NCBI GenBank assembly: GCA_016714225.1
Contig: JADJNS010000001.1
Coordinates: forward strand, 709,193-773,192
Direction: 5' to 3'
Origin: Archangiaceae bacterium
GTDB lineage: Bacteria > Myxococcota > Myxococcia > Myxococcales > Myxococcaceae
Length of the DNA: 64,000 nt
Below are positions 60,921 through 64,000 of the stretch, one piece after another (position 1 is the stretch's first letter; each line of letters opens with the position of its first letter). The translations under genes and the position numbers were made by a program. The notes below the pieces were generated by a model that ran no database searches, had not been told where the DNA came from, and worked only from the letters and a program-made list of their open reading frames with translations.

Positions 60921-63500
60921 GTGAGTGCGGCAGATCTCCCCATGAACGAACCGGCTCCACCTCCTGCGGCTGAGCAGCAGCAGCCTCCCAAGCCCCCGCG
61001 CCAGTCGGCGCCGCGGCATTCTCAGCAGCAGCAGAACGGGCAGCCGCAGCAGGCCGCGCAGCCCGGGCAGCCGGGTCAGCCCGGCCAGCCTGGCCAGCCG
61101 GGTCAGGGCCGCCGCCGCCGCCGTCGCCGCCGCCGCGGGCCGCGCCCGGTCGAGCTGCTGCAGCAGGGGCAAGACATCGCGGCGCAGGTCTCGGCGCTGG
61201 CGGCGCGGCGGTTTCAAATCAACAGCCTCAAGCCCGAGCAGATTGAAGCGATGACCGCGGTGCTGCAGGGCCGCGACACGCTGGTGATGATGCCGACCGG
61301 CTTCGGCAAGTCGCTCATCTACCAGATACCGGCGCTGCTCTCGGCGCGGCCGACCATCGTGGTGTCTCCGCTCATCGCCCTGATGATGGACCAGGAGGCC
61401 TCGCTGATGCGCCGCGGCATTCGCGCGGTGCGGCTCGACTCGACGGTGAGCGGCGAGGCGCGCAAAGAGGCCATCGAGCGCATCACCAAGGGCGGGCAGC
61501 TGATCATCCTCACCACGCCCGAGACGCTCGAGTCTCCCAAGACCGCGGCCATCTTCGAGGCCGCGCGGCCCGGGCTCATCGCGGTCGACGAGGCGCACTG
61601 CATCTCGGAGTGGGGCCACGACTTCCGCCCCGCGTACCTGCGCATCGGCATCGTGCGCTCGCGCCTGGGCAAGCCGCCGGTGCTGGCGCTCACCGCCACC
61701 GCGACGCCGAAGGTGGTCGGCGACATCTCGGTGCGGTTGATGCTCGACAACCCGTTCGTGGTGCGGTCGACGCCGCACCGCGAGAACCTGCTGCTCAGCG
61801 CCGAGGTCGTGCCGGGCAACCTGAAGCCCGACGCGGCGGCGCGCTGGCTGCGTCGGCTGCCTCGGCCGGGCATCGTGTACTGCGCCACCACCGTCGAGGT
61901 CGACAACATCTGGCGCGCGCTCAACCGCGCCCAGATTCCCGCCGCGCGGTACCACGGCAAGATGGCGAAGATCGAGCGCGAGGCCTCTCAGCGCCGGTTC
62001 ATGAAGCCCAGCAAGCGCATCGTGATGGTGGCGACCAGCGCGTTCGGCATGGGCATCGACAAGCCCAACATTCGCTACATCATTCACTACCAGGCGCCGG
62101 GCGCCATCGAGCAGTACGTGCAAGAGGCCGGGCGCGCGGGCCGCGACGGGCTGCCCTCGCACTGCGTGCTGCTCTACGACCCGAAGGACCTCGACACCCA
62201 CCGCTTCTTGCAGCGGCAGTCGCGCGCCAACCTGAACCAGCTCGACCGCGTGGCGTCGGCGCTGGCGGCGTGGGCGGGCAAGGGCGGCCCGGTTTCGGTC
62301 GACGCGCTGGCGCTGTCGGCCGAAGTTCCCAAGGCGACCACCACCTCGCTGGTCACCGAGCTGTACGACGCGGGCATCATCGAGCCCGAGGCGGGCGGCA
62401 TCTCGGCGATGCTGCCGGCCGACCAGATTGAAGACGCGGTGAACGACCTCGCCGGTCGGCTCGAGACCAAGCGCCGCGAAGACGAGCGCCGGCTGCAGGA
62501 AGTGGCGGCGTACGCCAACTCCGATGACTGCCGCTCGCAGTTCATTCGCAAGTACTTCGGTGAAGCCGAAGCGCCGGTGTGCGGCAAGTGTGACCGCTGC
62601 ATCGCGATGGGCCGCGGCAAGCCGTTCGTGTTCGAAGAGCAAGAGCAGCCGAGCCGTCGCGGTGGCCGTCACGGGCGCCGCGGGCGCGACCGCGAAGACG
62701 ACCGCCGGGGTGGCCGCCGGCGCCGGCGCGGGCGCCGCGGGCGTGGGCGTGACGAGCAGAGACCGCAGGGCTCGGCGGCGCCGCAGGCCGGGGTGCAGCC
62801 GGTGCCTCCGGAAGACGACGACGATGACGACGACGACGAGGTGTTCGTCGGCGAGGCGCAGGAGCTGGTGATCGGCGACGCGTCGGTCGAGCAGCCCGAC
62901 GTGCCCTCGGCGGCGCCTCCGATGCGGCCGCGGCCAGCCCAGCCCGCGCAGGCGGCCCAGGTGCTGCCGGGCGGAGTGCAGGTGCGACGGCCCCAGACGG
63001 TGCAGCCGCGCGCGATGACTCCGGGTCAGCCGGTCGGGGTCGCGGGCACCACGACGCAGAGCGGGGCCGGCGGCGAGGCCGTGCGCGCCTGGCGGCGGGC
63101 CGACGCGCCCGCTTCGGGTGGCGCGCCGGCGGCTCCGAAGGTGCGGGTGTTCGACCCGCGCACCGCTTCGCCGCCCAGGGCCGTGTCGAGCGATGCGCTG
63201 AACGACGCGCCCGTGCCGTTCGCTCCCGCGCCGAAGCGCTCGGCGCCCCGGCCGGTGGTGGCACCCGCGCCGAAGCGGTCGGCTCCGCGCCCCGCGCCGG
63301 TGGCGGCTGCTGCTCTGGTGGCCGAGGTGAAGCCGGCGGCGAAGAAGGCGAAGAAGCCGGCAGCTCCCGCAGCGGCGAAGAAGAAGGCCGCGGCGAAGCC
63401 GGCGCCAGCGAAGAAAGCTGCCGCGCCGAAGAAGGCCGCCGCCAAGAAGCCGGCTGCGAAGAAGCCCGCTGCCAAGAAGGCGACCAAGAAGAAGGGCTGA
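60921..63500 (+). CDS. RecQ-family helicase with Arg-rich N-terminus and histone-H1-like C-tail
   Basis: 859 residues. DEAH helicase: Walker A MPTGFGKS (about residue 122), DEAHCISEWGHDFRP (motif II region), TATATPKVVGDI, then the motif VI region VQEAGRAGRDGLP. A zinc site is formed by Cys near 537 and CGKCDRC near 554-560; classic RecQ RQC/HRDC domains are short or absent. Before the core lies a Gln/Pro-rich stretch and a run of nine Arg (about 63-71). After residue 570 comes a Gly-Arg-rich part, an acidic Asp run and finally KKAKKPAAPAAAKKKAAA-type repeats to the end, like histone H1/HctB tails. Such tails would bind nucleic acid without sequence preference. GTG start. Confidence 0.88.
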   Translation: MSAADLPMNEPAPPPAAEQQQPPKPPRQSAPRHSQQQQNGQPQQAAQPGQPGQPGQPGQPGQGRRRRRRRRRGPRPVELLQQGQDIAAQVSALAARRFQINSLKPEQIEAMTAVLQGRDTLVMMPTGFGKSLIYQIPALLSARPTIVVSPLIALMMDQEASLMRRGIRAVRLDSTVSGEARKEAIERITKGGQLIILTTPETLESPKTAAIFEAARPGLIAVDEAHCISEWGHDFRPAYLRIGIVRSRLGKPPVLALTATATPKVVGDISVRLMLDNPFVVRSTPHRENLLLSAEVVPGNLKPDAAARWLRRLPRPGIVYCATTVEVDNIWRALNRAQIPAARYHGKMAKIEREASQRRFMKPSKRIVMVATSAFGMGIDKPNIRYIIHYQAPGAIEQYVQEAGRAGRDGLPSHCVLLYDPKDLDTHRFLQRQSRANLNQLDRVASALAAWAGKGGPVSVDALALSAEVPKATTTSLVTELYDAGIIEPEAGGISAMLPADQIEDAVNDLAGRLETKRREDERRLQEVAAYANSDDCRSQFIRKYFGEAEAPVCGKCDRCIAMGRGKPFVFEEQEQPSRRGGRHGRRGRDREDDRRGGRRRRRGRRGRGRDEQRPQGSAAPQAGVQPVPPEDDDDDDDDEVFVGEAQELVIGDASVEQPDVPSAAPPMRPRPAQPAQAAQVLPGGVQVRRPQTVQPRAMTPGQPVGVAGTTTQSGAGGEAVRAWRRADAPASGGAPAAPKVRVFDPRTASPPRAVSSDALNDAPVPFAPAPKRSAPRPVVAPAPKRSAPRPAPVAAAALVAEVKPAAKKAKKPAAPAAAKKKAAAKPAPAKKAAAPKKAAAKKPAAKKPAAKKATKKKG

Positions 63501-63518
63501 GCCCCTGACCCGGTTCGT

Positions 63519-63535
63519 CTCACGGCCATCGTGAG
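63519..63535. terminator. Stem-loop after the RecQ gene
   Basis: CTCACG, five-base loop, CGTGAG, 19 bases beyond the RecQ stop and before the next gene on the same strand. Short stem, no T-run; plausible but weak. Confidence 0.4.
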
Positions 63536-63571
63536 GCGTGCCAGCTGTCGCGCCGGCGGCCGGGCCACATT

Positions 63572-64000
63572 ATGAAGCCGCCCATGACGGCTCTCATCTC
63601 GGTGGCAGTGCTCTGTCTGGCAGCAGAGAAAGCGGCTCCCGACCGGCAGCGGGTCGAGAACCTGGTGCCGTTCGACGTGGCGGGGTGCTTCGCGCCCACC
63701 GCGAGCATCGCGCCCAACGCCGAGGGCGTCACCGGCGGGCTGCGGCTGGCCCGCCCCGCGGTGCTCGAGTGCCTCACCGACGCCAAGGCGCGCGGCAGCG
63801 CCACCCGCGTGACGCTCACCTTCGAGAACGGCGCGGTGACCGCCACCTCAGTCGAGGGCGAGGCCAAGGCGTGCATCGAGAAGGCGGCCGGCAAGGTACC
63901 GTGGCCGGCGGGTGCGGCGAAGGCGAGCATCGAGCTGGCCGCTGCTCCCGCGACGGTCAAGCTGGGGGTGAACGCGGCCTCCGACATCGCCGCTGCGATT
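63572..64000 (+). CDS. Exported protein with AgmX-like domain (partial, C-terminus outside window)
   Basis: 143 residues in the window and no stop before the right edge. Short N-terminal hydrophobic leader (MKPPMTALISVAVLCLAAE) from an ATG at 63572; a second ATG at 63584 is in frame. The visible domain has spaced Cys and a beta-alpha pattern (VAGCFAPTASIAPNAEGVTGG, VLECLTDAKARGSATRV, AKACIEKAAGKVPWPAG), similar in style to the C-terminal module of the membrane protein at 29112. No further prediction is possible without the rest. Confidence 0.7.
   Translation, partial: MKPPMTALISVAVLCLAAEKAAPDRQRVENLVPFDVAGCFAPTASIAPNAEGVTGGLRLARPAVLECLTDAKARGSATRVTLTFENGAVTATSVEGEAKACIEKAAGKVPWPAGAAKASIELAAAPATVKLGVNAASDIAAAI

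Overview
The window is a very GC-rich chromosomal segment (about 70 % GC by eye) from a predator-type or social delta-proteobacterium, almost certainly a myxobacterium (Myxococcota, Myxococcaceae/Archangiaceae-like). The signs are many secreted lipoproteins, two proteins with MYXO-CTERM-type C-terminal sorting tags, a DUF1552/DUF1592 gene pair, a sigma-54 activator with an FHA domain divergent from a PEGA-domain Ser/Thr kinase, a RpoH/SigC-like sigma factor, AgmX-like C-terminal modules, and frequent GTG/TTG starts with 4-bp stop/start overlaps. Genus and species cannot be fixed from the sequence alone. No tRNA, rRNA, CRISPR array, prophage or transposase gene was seen.

Layout. 0-4.6 kb: end of a cysteine-rich lipoprotein gene, modABC molybdate transport, an RpoH-like sigma factor and the RNA ligase RtcB. 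4.7-10 kb: an unrecognised repeat protein, an MBL-fold lipoprotein, a palindromic interspersed element and a secreted barrel-like protein. 10-21.3 kb: a giant 3745-residue TPR protein. 21.4-24.3 kb: three unrecognised proteins. 24.3-28.1 kb (minus strand): an operon for an exported protein, an ECF sigma factor, a membrane anti-sigma candidate and a beta-propeller/di-haem cytochrome. 28.2-33.8 kb: CHAD protein, AgmX-like membrane protein, a tandem non-coding repeat, a cupin, two small envelope proteins and a YebC-family regulator. 33.8-38.1 kb: FadN/FadB-type beta-oxidation enzyme, a response regulator and a MYXO-CTERM protein. 38.1-41.5 kb: the DUF1592-DUF1552 operon.

41.7-45.6 kb is a signalling locus: TPR/TM protein, lipoprotein and FHA-sigma-54 activator in one tightly overlapping operon, divergent from a PEGA-tailed kinase. 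45.6-50.9 kb: a large PKD/beta-helix MYXO-CTERM surface protein divergent from an Omp85/BamA-like barrel that overlaps a GNAT acetyltransferase gene. 50.9-56.1 kb: a second copy of the palindromic element, a probable ADP-ribosyltransferase, a subtilisin-family lipoprotein translationally coupled to a small lipoprotein that aligns without gaps to the protease's own pro-region, and an SH3b/NlpC-P60-type wall hydrolase. 56.3-64 kb: a membrane-anchored propeller, a DoxX-YCII-ECF42 cluster in which the sigma factor has lost its sigma-2 region, an AsmA-like protein, a RecQ-type helicase with a histone-H1-like tail, and the start of another exported protein.

The most promising leads are the protease/stand-alone pro-domain pair (52.3-55.2 kb), the ADP-ribosyltransferase (51.1-52.2 kb), the two palindromic elements in convergent gaps (8.8 and 50.9 kb), the truncated ECF42 locus (58.3 kb), the 964-residue repeat protein (4.8 kb) and the H1-tailed RecQ (60.9 kb). 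All functional calls are by reading motifs; nothing was searched against a database.
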